Assembly: GCA_900642245.1 (NCBI GenBank)
Contig: CAAAJI010000385.1
Location: 38,817 to 50,763 of the forward strand
Direction: 5' to 3'
Length of the DNA stretch: 11,947 bases
From: Fragilaria radians
Taxonomy: Eukaryota > Bacillariophyta > Fragilariophyceae > Fragilariales > Fragilariaceae
The translations under genes and the position numbers were made by a program. The notes beneath the pieces are model-generated. The model was not told the DNA's origin, searched no databases, and saw nothing but the letters and a program-made list of their open reading frames with translations. This document shows positions 1 to 8,261 of the stretch, one piece after another; the first letter of the stretch is position 1, and the number at the start of each line of letters is the position of its first letter.

Positions 1-171
1 CGGACCAATTGTAATGTATACTGGAGCTTTTGCAGAACATAGTTGAAAGGATGGCTCCATTAAGGATGGATTTCCTATTCGAGGTTGAACAATGAATGCG
101 GAAACTATCAATGCCTGTGAAATGAGCCAGAAGACCGACGTTTTCAATAACGTTTCAGTCCTTTGATGCAT
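1..171 (-). CDS. 5' end of a gene running off the left edge; N-terminal signal/anchor-like segment, function unknown
   Basis: The reading frame opens at the ATG at 171-169, with an in-frame TAG just upstream (180-178), and stays open for 57 codons to the left edge. The visible N-terminus is short and basic (MHQRTETLLK), followed by a hydrophobic run (about residues 11-28, TSVFWLISQALIVSAFIV) typical of a signal peptide or membrane anchor. The last residues, APVYITIGP, would suit the strand leading into a nucleotide-binding P-loop (IGPxxxGK type), but the glycine-lysine part would lie outside the window, so this is only a guess. The base composition is less AT-rich than the DNA on its right. 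It could be a chance ORF, but 57 open codons plus a sensible leader make a real partial gene more likely. Confidence 0.45.
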   Translation of the reverse strand, partial: MHQRTETLLKTSVFWLISQALIVSAFIVQPRIGNPSLMEPSFQLCSAKAPVYITIGP

Positions 172-1145
172 TAGCTTCTACCGATTGTCTAATTTCGGTA
201 CTTGCTACGTTTTGGACTACTAAGGGACAAACAATTCAAGACACTTTTTAAAACCTCGACCTACACAAATAGATTAAAAAAATTAAGGCATTATAACTTT
301 ATTTTTAAAAGAAAACATAGCTGAACTCATTGTTCTATAGTAAGCAAGAAAGCTTCCTTTAACAACATAAAATAAACATTGAGGAGCAACAACGCAATAG
401 ACTAAGTCATCCCTTCAAAGCATGAAGAAATGGTATAGTATTGTTTCTATACTAATGAGCTGAAGGAAGAATGAAGAAAAGGGAAATCCTTGAAACCTTT
501 GCAATATTAAAACACAAGTCCAATTTTTTCAAGCATATATGTAATGAAATGCTCTCATTGACATTATAAGTCAACCCAAAAAACGAAATACTGTAGCTTA
601 ATTTCAGAGACAATGATTCTTAAATTATCGAAATAAGCATATCAAACATTCACAAAGTAACATGGATTGTAAGGGCTCTAACCCACCACTAAGATGCTTC
701 ACGTTCGCATTTTCATTTCTCAGATCTATCCTTTTTTGTCGGAATGGAACAACAACACCAGAGTGCTCTAAGCTGCTCTAAGCGTTTTTACAAGTTGTAA
801 ATTATGATCCAATAAAGCTACTTCTCCATTACATCTCTTGTGAACTTTCAATTGACAACGTATTCTCTTTGACTTACGTGTTAGATTGAACACTTACCCT
901 CTAGGCTTATGTGATCTTAGATTCACAACTTAGATTTATGAATCATAAACCTCGATAGATTCTCCTTTGTTACTTGAGAATCTGGAGCTTTTCCTTCTGT
1001 ATTGATATGACGGTCCTGAAAAGATATTCATTCTTCTTCATTTATAAGCAATATTGAGCATCACTAATACCATATAAGACTATGTCTTAGTTGAATTAGT
1101 GGAAGGTAGAGAAATAAAAGTTAACTATGTAACATCTTCTAGATT
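172..1145. other. AT-rich intergenic region with no gene seen
   Basis: I see no convincing coding frame, tRNA or other RNA gene here. Bases 172-300 would hold the promoter and 5' leader of the left-edge minus-strand gene. Small structures only: a perfect 10-bp tandem duplication (TGCTCTAAGC twice, 764-783) and a 15-bp palindrome (TTTATGA-a-TCATAAA, 935-949). Confidence 0.5.
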
Positions 1146-1269
1146 TAGATGAGTAAACTATTTACTCATCTCTTAGCCTTAGTAATATATTTTAGTATAA
1201 TTGGACTGTATTGCTTACAACCTATAGTGCTAGGTATTATCTTAACAAAATTAACTCAAATGTATGCCA
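1146..1269 (-). repeat. LTR relic of retroelement copy B
   Basis: The sequence starts with TG directly after the polypurine tract. It shares short blocks in the same order with the segment after the other copy's tract (2271-2445): a CTAGCACtATAG / CTAGCACaATAG block, an ACAGTC/GCAGTC block, and a distal TTTACTCATCTAA block. Similarity is patchy, so the left boundary is approximate and set by the last shared block. Confidence 0.4.
1147..1171. repeat. Perfect 11-bp inverted repeat with a 3-base loop
   Basis: The arms AGATGAGTAAA and TTTACTCATCT flank CTA. The arm sequence TTTACTCATCT occurs again at 2433-2443 in the LTR-like region of the plus-strand copy. The palindrome may therefore arise from a duplicated LTR end rather than a regulatory site. 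Confidence 0.6.
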
Positions 1270-1283
1270 TTTGCCCCCAAGAT
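1270..1283 (-). other. Polypurine tract of retroelement copy B
   Basis: On the minus strand this reads ATCTTGGGGGCAAA followed by TG. It is nearly identical to the tract at 2256-2270 and sits at the same place, just after the Pol tail and before LTR-like sequence beginning TG. Polypurine tracts prime plus-strand synthesis in LTR retrotransposons. Confidence 0.6.
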
Positions 1284-1439
1284 AATATAACCTAAGGTAT
1301 TTATCAGAAGGAGAGATCCAGCGGATGTTAACCCACTCAGATACAATACCTTTTTTGAATTTGAACAGTTCAATATTAATATATCTGTGTTACTGGATAT
1401 GGTCCAATACAAGATGTTGAGAGTTTCTGAAGGATTCTG

Positions 1440-2255
1440 TCAGATCATCAGCTAGATGCGGCAATTTTATGCAGGATAAAAAGCGTAAAGCCTTTTATTC
1501 AAGAAAGTTAAACTCAGCCCAAACAAGGTACACCATCACTGAACGTGAGTTACTATCTACTATTGAAACCTGCAAGGAATATATTGTTGGATTACCCAAT
1601 TGTGATAGTTTATGTAGATCTAGTGGGTCCTTAAATGTCAAGACATACTCTCTGCTTGCTCTCACTATGACAGATCCAGCCACTGGATGGTTTGAGATTG
1701 TCCAAGCCAATTTTAAAGCGGCTACTTCCATCCAGGATTTGTTTCACAATACCTGGTTGGCATGTTATCCCCGTCCTAAACTAATGCTTGATGAATGGGT
1801 GTGAATTCAAATGTGAGTTAAAGCAAATGTGTGAGAACACAAACATCAAGTATGTGCAATCATGGAGCAAGTCTATAAGGTGGTCAATAATATGCTCAGA
1901 TCATTTGACTTAGAGAAGAAGAATTTAGTAGTCCTTTTGAGTCTTCCTCCAACACTACAGGCTACAGCCTGTCAGTTAGTGTTTGGCAGAGCCATGATTA
2001 ATAATATTGCATTTAAAGCTAATTGGAATAAAATTCAGAAACGAAAGCAAGACATAATTAACAAGTCCAATAACAACAAAACAAAGAGCCAAATTCCTTA
2101 TGAAAATAAGGTTGGAGATCAAGTGTTACTAGAAACACCTACTCAGTAACAAAAGGTTATAAAAAGGAATAATTCAAATTCAAAAAGGAATTGTATCATG
2201 GAGGGTGAATATCCGACAAATCTGTCCATTTCAGGCAACCTCAGGCTATGTATAA
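1440..2255 (+). pseudogene. pol: Broken Ty3/gypsy pol: RNase H, integrase and C-terminal tail fragments
   Basis: From 1440 an SDHQLDAAI-like stretch leads, after a one-base slip, into 1469-1804: KAFYSRKLNSAQTRYTITER and ELLSTIET are the classic C-terminal RNase H signature of Ty3/gypsy Pol. The next residues jump straight into the integrase core. A VYVDLVG-like stretch holding the expected first catalytic Asp is read in another frame around 1610-1628, then LLALTMTDPATGWFEI, then a LDE-like stretch near the expected second Asp. At about 1795 the frame changes again. The segment linking to 1862-2149 (EQVYKVVNNMLRSF, LVFGRAMINNI, NKVGDQVLLETP) has lost the usual third catalytic region in part. 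The frame breaks after 2149 and the last piece (about 2178-2255) reads IQKGIV to VNIRQICPF and stops. At least four lesions are visible. Confidence 0.7.
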
Positions 2256-2270
2256 TCTTTGGGGGCAAAT
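2256..2270 (+). other. Polypurine tract of retroelement copy A
   Basis: TCTTTGGGGGCAAA lies immediately after the Pol stop codon and is followed by TG, the usual start of an LTR. It mirrors the tract at 1270-1283. Confidence 0.6.
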
Positions 2271-2445
2271 GATTTACCTTGATTAGGAATCAAGAAGTTA
2301 ATCTCTAGCACAATAGTAACAGCAGTCTAAATAATAAAGTACTCACCTGAACGATGTGTAATTGCACTGGTAAAGGAGACGTCCGTTACCGCTAGTGCAT
2401 AGTAAGTAGTCGTTGATTCAAATATTCTTTTATTTACTCATCTAA
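2271..2445 (+). repeat. LTR relic of retroelement copy A
   Basis: This begins TGATTTACC after the polypurine tract and shares ordered short blocks with the inverted LTR relic at 1146-1269, ending with the common TTTACTCATCTAA block at 2433-2445. It contains a strong hairpin (2363-2399). No intact 5' LTR partner is present on the plus strand. Confidence 0.4.
2363..2399. repeat. Long imperfect hairpin within the LTR relic
   Basis: The arms TGCACT+GGTAA+(A)+GGA pair with TCC+(G)+TTACC+(GCT bulge)+AGTGCA around a GACG loop: 14 base pairs with one mismatch and one 3-base bulge. In an LTR such a fold could be part of the R/U5 RNA structure or a transcription end signal; this is inference. Confidence 0.55.
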
Positions 2446-3239
2446 CTATGGATAAATTGCAAGCCATCCTTTTCAATGTCTACTACAAGTTTCATAGATG
2501 GTGATCATTCATAAGACAAACTTAGTGAAAAATTAAGACTTACTCATAAATAGAAAAGTATATATATACTTCATCCAAGGGATCTAAACTAGACAGCCAT
2601 AATAATCAATCTATTTTAAGGTTAATTACATATCCAGCTCTCTAAGATAAAAAGAGTTGAAAGAATTTTTTACTTCATCCTTATTGACAGCCAATTTGTT
2701 TGCATTTACACGCCAACTTATCCCCATTATCAAGTTCAAGTGGCTTGCCGAATCATTTGGACCGAAAGATGCAAGCAAGATCAACATCTTAAAGAGAAGA
2801 TGTATCAAACATCTCTTGAAATCTGTTCAAGAACATCTCAACACAAAACTAAATATAACATGCTTTATAATAGATCAGAACTATCCTATGACATAATAAC
2901 AACAAGATCAGAAGGATGAGGGGAACAAAATTATGAAGAGTTTTTTGCTAACACGAAGTAAACTCAGCAGATCCGTTTCCAGCTTTTTCACTTTCTAGAG
3001 TCTATGGAGCACAGGATTTGAAAATCTTTTTATCCAGTTGATTGGCCTACTTGTAGATGGATATTTCATGAAAAAAATGAAGATTATGATACTACTAATT
3101 TTATTGCATCTAATTTTCCACTCCTTAGGACCTCCCGAATTATATCGTTCTCTTTATAGCCTTAAAGGAGTTGCAATTATTCTGACCTGTATAATTTCAA
3201 GTTGGAAAATTCACCAAGACTTAACTTTTTTCAAATTTC
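2446..3239 (+). other. AT-rich stretch with weak plus-strand open frames, unrecognised
   Basis: Two open stretches are present. One at 2657-2896 encodes 79 residues (starts MKEFFTSSLL, no domain recognised). A second open frame at 3022-3156, without its own ATG, reads FYPVDWPTCRWIFHEKNEDY and continues to a TAG at 3157-3159. The second has a protein-like composition (several W, D, E) unusual for this AT-rich background and might be a fragment of a decayed gene or mobile element. A perfect 16-bp AT palindrome (AAGTATATATATACTT) lies at 2556-2571. I cannot assign a function to any of it. Confidence 0.25.
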
Positions 3240-3715
3240 CATGACAAATTTGATATTGATGCCTTTGGTATTAATCAGCCTTTTGTCACTAATAGATCAT
3301 AAATTGTCTTTCCTACTTTAATGCATAGATGTTGTACTTTTTGTTCCCACCAACTTCTATCCCAAAGATGCTGCCAATTTGGTTGGTTGTTTTGAATGAA
3401 ATATAACCAACTCATTCCGGCTCTAATGCCATCCATCTGCTTCTCTATTCAGGGTATAACTCCATATTTAGAGTAACACATGTTCACTTCCTCGTTGTTC
3501 TCCTATCTTTCTGGACGTCTCCTTATTCCAACTGTACTTTTGAAAAACCTTCGAAATCTGTTACAATTAATATGTCTTTATTCATATCTTTGATCCGTAA
3601 TTTCCTCCTTCTATTTGCCAATATTTGATGACTTCATCTGAATCCAGAATAAAAATAAACACCATATGATGAACGCATTTGTCAAGGAATCTCAAACTGA
3701 CAGAAATTTGAGACT
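3240..3715 (-). pseudogene. Decayed coding sequence of unknown family
   Basis: On the minus strand a run of frames looks coding despite stops and shifts. Around 3710-3590 it reads FLDKCVHHMVFIFILDSDEV and then IKYWQIEGGNYGSKI before a TGA. A later frame has a TVGIRRRPE-like stretch. The clearest piece, 3436-3275, is a 53-residue ORF from an ATG that is very rich in tryptophan (GMSWLYFIQNNQPNWQHLW, then RSWWEQKVQHL). After its TGA, an INTKGINIKFVMEI-like stretch continues one frame over. The order and spacing suggest one ancestral protein of at least about 150 residues, broken by several indels. Near a retroelement, a mobile-element protein is a fair guess, but I do not recognise the family. 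Confidence 0.35.
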
Positions 3716-4284
3716 GGGTTGCTTTTTACACTTTTTACAGCACAACAGCAAGGAGGTAATAAAGAGGTAAGATAACTTTATGGAAAGCGTACTGTAGGCT
3801 AAGTAGGTTGGGTTATTATTCGTACAGAAGGGCAACTTAATACACTGGACTCAAATCATTTATTGCTCTTTACTAGGTAAGCCTATCTGTAGATGTCTAT
3901 ACGTAGAGATAAGAAACAGGATTTCAAATCTCAATCAATTTACTTGTAGTCAAAGTATAGGATTATTATTGAATGTAGTAACTTACTACCTCTATCCAAG
4001 TTCATCGCTTGACTCAACATTATTTTTTGGCCTTATAAAACACTGAAGTCAAGAACTGTAATTTATTTCTATATTCCTCCTAAACTAAAATAATCAAATT
4101 ACGTAAACAAATATGCAGTACTCCTATGTGTTGGTGTGGTTGTCATCACCTAGCCCACCATTTTTAGATGAATATTGGTATAGCAAAGATTGTTCATGAA
4201 GTATCACAAAAAATTAGAATATGAATGAACTACAAATAATTTTTCTATGTATTTTGATGGACTACAAATTACTGCCTTTGACTT
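3716..4284. other. Intergenic region downstream of the kinase gene
   Basis: No coding frame or RNA gene is apparent. The right part must hold the 3' UTR and polyadenylation signals of the minus-strand kinase gene, but I cannot place a specific signal. Confidence 0.4.
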
Positions 4285-6838
4285 TCAACCAATAAAATAG
4301 AGATGTTTATACTTTGGCATCACCCAAATGATGCCCTTCTCTTTGTCACACACTGGAACTAACGTCTTATTCCAAAATGGCAAATTGTCTTCTTTCACTG
4401 CCTTTTTTGCAATCAGGTCAAAAGCATTCCCATAAAGATCCTGCGCTGAGATATAAGTCTCCATGGTAACAGTACCTTGTTCCATGATTCTCTCACACAT
4501 CAACGAATTTCTATCAATGACATCATCAAGAAAAGCTTCCATCAATGAAAATTGATCCAGTGTGGGAATATCTGGAATTGGGAAAGGCAAATTTGATGCA
4601 CTTGCCATTGATTTTATTACAAGAAGGCTTAACTTTAAAATTGGTGCAACTTTCACAACCCAGCTCTTTGGTATATTGATTTCAAAAGGATGGTGACATG
4701 CCACACCTGAGTGGGCACAAATGAATGAAACATGGAACCTATTTTCCACCCTTCCCTTCAACCACTCCCTGGGGTTTGCAAATTTTACATCAACAGGGCA
4801 AAGCCAAACTAAATTAGGACACACTTTAATGTGCTGAGCACCCAGTAGTGCCAATAAAGACAATGCACGATCCATTCCTGATGCCAAGCTATCAAACTTT
4901 CTGAGCTCTGAGGTTATCATCATAAAAGCATTCTGATTTTGAAGGTTGTGGTGGTTGATGGCGGATTGTAAGCCATTTATTTCAATGGCCAAATTATTTA
5001 ACTTTGACTCCACCTTTGTTAATTTGTCAAGATTGTCTGTATATTCTGTATAAACTGGATGCGATACAAATCCATACAGTTCTTCATTTGTAAATGGTTG
5101 GCTTTTGCAAGAAACAAATGGACAATGTGCCTTTTGACCACTGGGAAGACGCAGTAAAATTGAGTTTTCCATGCATTTTTGGCAGAGTGAATGCCCTTCA
5201 CTACAACTATTAACTTTCTGAGATGCTGATAAGAATTGATTGCAAATATCACATTTCAAACCATCACTGTTTCGTTTGTGGTCTTCCATAAGGCCTGTCC
5301 CAGCATTCAAACAAATAGCTTCATTCAACATGCATAAAAGAGTTTGGGTGGTTGATCTTTTAGCTGCAGATGTATGCAAACAGGATATGGCAGCCTTACA
5401 GACACAATCCAAAACATTTGTTTTCCAAGAGATACAAGGATCCACATCATTCTTGAGCAATTTCCAACCATCTGGGATGAATCTGTCTTTATCATCCTCA
5501 ACATACTTTTGATGAAAGTCACGGAATGTCTTACCACTTTGAGATGATTGACCAGCAATCAAACAGCCCACAATGAGCTCCACCATAACAACCCCAATGG
5601 AATAGACATCACATGCTGCTTGATATTCATAATTGCTCCCTTTAATTCTCTTGTAGAGATACTCAGGGCATGTATATCCTGGTGTTCCAACGATATTGCT
5701 GGAAGAGAAATAGTTTGTAACAGAAGCTGCAGTTGTTGGACTTCCATCAATGCGGACAAACTTTGCAAGCCCACAATCAATTAGCTGTGCCGTAAAATCC
5801 TCTGTAAGACAAATATTTGCACTCTTTATGTCACGATGATAGAGAACATATCCTTTGCAGCCACCAGTGTGCAAGAAGTGAACTGCTTTGGTAATGTCAA
5901 GCATTATGGACAGTCGAATGTTATCTTGCAGACAGGCTCGATTTGAATTGCTTTTTAGAAAAATATCAAGGGAGCCATTTGCTGCATATTCATAAAACAA
6001 GCACTGCTGTGTATGATGATCGCTCAAAGCATAGCCATACATTACAATGATGTTAGGATGGTGAAACCTCTTTAGAGCCTGATATCATTGAAGTTACATA
6101 ACTTCATTAGGACATGTTTTGGTGTATGTCGATACGAATCACAAACCATAAATGACTTACCGATATCTCTGTATTGAAATTATTGTATATGTCTCTAATT
6201 CCTTTCTCATCATCATTTGTAAGCTTTATTTTTTTTATAGCAAACTTCTTAGGAAGTTTGCTGTCATTCGCAAGATAAACGATACCAAAGGCCCCTTCTC
6301 CTAGAATCTTATCAGTAATGCAATGATCGACATATTCAAGCGATATTTCCACAGGACCATATGAGGAATCAGTCATGGCATGAAGAAGTTTTGCTCTAGA
6401 TTGCATTATTACTTCATCAACACCTGTGACACTTTTCTTTTCAAAATCTTCGAGATATTTCACAATCTCAATGTAACCGTTGGCTCTAGCCCGAATGAGT
6501 GCTGTATCACCAAATATATTGCTAAGATTGACATCAATGTTGCCGCATCTCAACAGCGCTTTTACGATATCTGAATGACCATGTATGCTTGCCGATAAAA
6601 GAGCAGTGTTGCCAAGCTTATTTTGTAGATTTACATTTATGCCACCACACTTCAGCAAAACTTCTACAAAACCCACGTATCCAAGTTCACTTGCTCTCAA
6701 AAGCGCGGAGCTACCATCTTCGTTTTGATAATTTATATCCACCCTGTCTTCTATCAGGTCATTGACCTCTTGGAGATCACCTTTAGAAACAGCGCCAATC
6801 AGCTTGCGCTCTGGTCTTATGTATGGCTTTTTAAACAT
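4285..6838 (-). CDS. Ankyrin-repeat / TKL-like protein kinase / RING-finger fusion protein (two exons)
   Basis: The coding sequence is the complement of 6161-6838 joined to 4285-6078, giving 823 residues. About four ankyrin repeats lie at 10-131 (for example DGSSALLRASELGYVGFVEV). The kinase domain spans about 168-470: glycine loop GEGAFG (180-185), AIKK with Lys202, helix-C Glu224, HRDIKSAN (Asp309, Lys311, Asn314), activation segment starting DCG (Asp327), GTPGYTCPE (357-365) and the late conserved Arg (about 467). It looks most like TKL/IRAK-RLK kinases. The key catalytic residues are present, but the Phe of DFG is Cys (codon TGT). A RING-like C3HC4 finger follows (Cys502, 505, 518, His522, Cys525, 528, 545, 550; the last pair spaced C-x4-C), then a probable coiled coil (about 571-610) and an unassigned tail of about 190 residues. 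It probably phosphorylates Ser/Thr targets and may act as an E3 ubiquitin ligase. The start is the first ATG after an in-frame stop at 6955-6953, though an upstream exon is possible. Confidence 0.85.
6079..6160 (-). other. 82-bp GT-AG intron in the kinase gene
   Basis: On the minus strand the exon ends ...GAGATATCG and the intron begins GTAAGTCATT, a consensus donor. It ends ...GATATCAG before GCTCTAAAG. Removing it joins EIS to ALKRFHHPNIIVMYGY, the expected run from helix C to strand 4 of a kinase (E...L.RF.HPNIV...G). It is phase 0. Left in, it adds 17 foreign residues and a stop at 6107-6109. Confidence 0.9.
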
Positions 6839-6952
6839 ACGAAGCAGAGTCGAGAAATGGATCCAATCTGAAGTAATTGGAACGAAATTAATGGCATCCT
6901 TTGGATCTGAATGAAAGTGTTCATTCGGTTCTGACGTGACTAATCTAATTTG
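6839..6952 (-). other. Open in-frame extension upstream of the kinase gene's first ATG
   Basis: The kinase reading frame stays open for 38 codons above the ATG at 6838, back to a TGA at 6955-6953, with no ATG inside. The translation (HFHSDPKDAINFVPITSDWI just before the Met region) has a balanced, protein-like composition. This may be the rest of a first coding exon reached by splicing from an upstream exon, or simply 5' UTR. I could not find a donor, acceptor and ATG that restore this frame. Confidence 0.3.
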
Positions 6953-6955
6953 TCA

Positions 6956-8261
6956 TTCCCGTTTGAAACATGAAATGAATCCTGTACTTCTTTGCCGAAT
7001 AAAAGTGATACATAAAATATCAAGTATTTAAAACACATATTCCGTGACTAAATTTTGGATACAGGTATAATGTAATGCAAATCCCAAAGTTGAAATCATG
7101 GATAGATATCCTATTGCAAAGGCGACTAATGTTTTATCCTCGGCATTTTGTATAACGATAGACGTTGATGTCTATTTTAATTTCTTTGACCTTTTGAACT
7201 GCTTACAGCACGAGAACTCTACTAAATTCACTAATACTTCTTCTACCTACTCCAAATAAAATGTGACATGGAACTAGAGAACAATTCAAGATCCCAAAAC
7301 AAACCTGTGAACAATTGTAGAAGCAATATACACCCTTGTACACTTGAAAAATAAAAATGCTTAACTGCTTATTGATAAAGAATTGAAGCAAACAAAATAC
7401 AAACTACAAACAAACTTTGGAGGACTTATCATACTTTTAAAGACCTTAAAATTCTCTCAGATTTGGAAGGAAAATCATCAGAGGAATGTATGAAACAAAA
7501 ATACATCCACAAATTCATTTCCTAGCAATATATTAGGAAGGCTGACACCTATAAACATGGAAAGAGACGAACAAATTAGTACGCATTAGATCAGTAACAC
7601 TATATCAATGCAATTATTGATAGAAAAGGCTCTTGGGTTGACAAAAATTTGCTTGCAGAATGTATAGAGGAAAAGAAAAGAAAGGAAGGAAAATGAGAGG
7701 TTTTCTGGTAGCAAAAGAATGTATCAATAAAATAAATTGGAAAAGGACTATGTATCTATCTGAAAATCTCATAAAATGCTATTCATTCTGAAATAGAAAC
7801 ATATCGAAGGGTGAGTGGGAAACAAATTAAATCAGAGAACAATAAAAAGATCAAAATGTGATGGTCTAGTGATCGTTTTCGCATAATATAAATGAATGAA
7901 CTTGTAGCAATTGTATAACAATCTTATTTAATTCCAAGATTACAAAAATAGCAGGGCGTCAATGGAGAACGGATCTAATTTCAAAAGAAAAAAACTTAGC
8001 TACCTACAATTTCGGTAACGACAGGAAATTCAATTCATACTGTAGCATTTTCTTACGAAGAATATCATTTTGCAAATGTAAATTGTTGATGATCAACAAG
8101 AATTCAAGATTTAAATCAATAGCTTTTAAAGATGGTTGATATCAGGTATGGCTTGACATTAGAACAAGAAAATACGAGTTGCTAGTTGTCACTGAAGCAG
8201 CAAGGTTATTTTCGCTATAAAAAAACTTTCAAACTAAGATAAGTGTTGATTTAACCAGGAT
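6956..8261. other. AT-rich intergenic region with no gene seen
   Basis: Only short low-quality ORFs occur, for example a Cys/Phe-rich 62-codon frame at 7203-7391 on the minus strand with no recognisable motif. No tRNA- or rRNA-like sequence was seen. The stretch next to 6960 probably carries the promoter of the kinase gene. Confidence 0.4.

Larger units (their letters stand above)
1146..1440 (-). mobile_element. Ty3/gypsy retrotransposon 3' end, decayed (copy B, minus strand)
   Basis: On the minus strand, 1440 down to about 1283 translates in pieces to the C-terminal tail of a Ty3/gypsy Pol. Visible pieces are an RILQKLS-like stretch, GPYPVTQIY, and KKGIVSEWVNIRWISP, separated by stops and frame changes. 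This matches the equivalent tail of the neighbouring plus-strand copy at 2171-2255, which reads QKGIVSWRVNIRQICPF. It is followed by a G-rich polypurine tract and then by LTR-like sequence running toward lower coordinates, so the element's 3' end points left. The 5' part (gag, protease, RT, RNase H and most of the integrase) is missing. The break lies at about 1440, exactly where the plus-strand copy begins. Confidence 0.65.
1440..2445 (+). mobile_element. Ty3/gypsy LTR retrotransposon, 5'-truncated and decayed (copy A)
   Basis: The plus strand carries, in the normal order, the end of the RNase H domain, a shrunken integrase core, the Pol C-terminal tail, a polypurine tract and an LTR-like segment. 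The gag, protease and reverse transcriptase regions are absent; the element starts abruptly within RNase H at about 1440. Several frame changes, stops and internal deletions show that it cannot move by itself. The RNase H-integrase order is that of Ty3/gypsy (Metaviridae) elements, not Ty1/copia. The right limit is set by the last block shared with copy B's LTR. Confidence 0.7.

Noticed and set aside
1495..1731. A 78-codon minus-strand ORF inside the retroelement
   Set aside because: It lies antisense to clear RNase H/integrase sequence.
5019..5784. Overlapping ORFs of 73-90 codons on both strands inside the kinase gene
   Set aside because: They are out-of-frame shadows of the kinase/RING coding sequence with no motifs of their own.
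6107..6157. The 17 C-terminal residues after EIS as real protein
   Set aside because: They are read-through of the intron. Splicing restores the conserved kinase sequence.
7203..7391. A 62-codon Cys/Phe-rich minus-strand ORF
   Set aside because: Its composition is typical of translated AT-rich noise; no domain, leader or context supports it.
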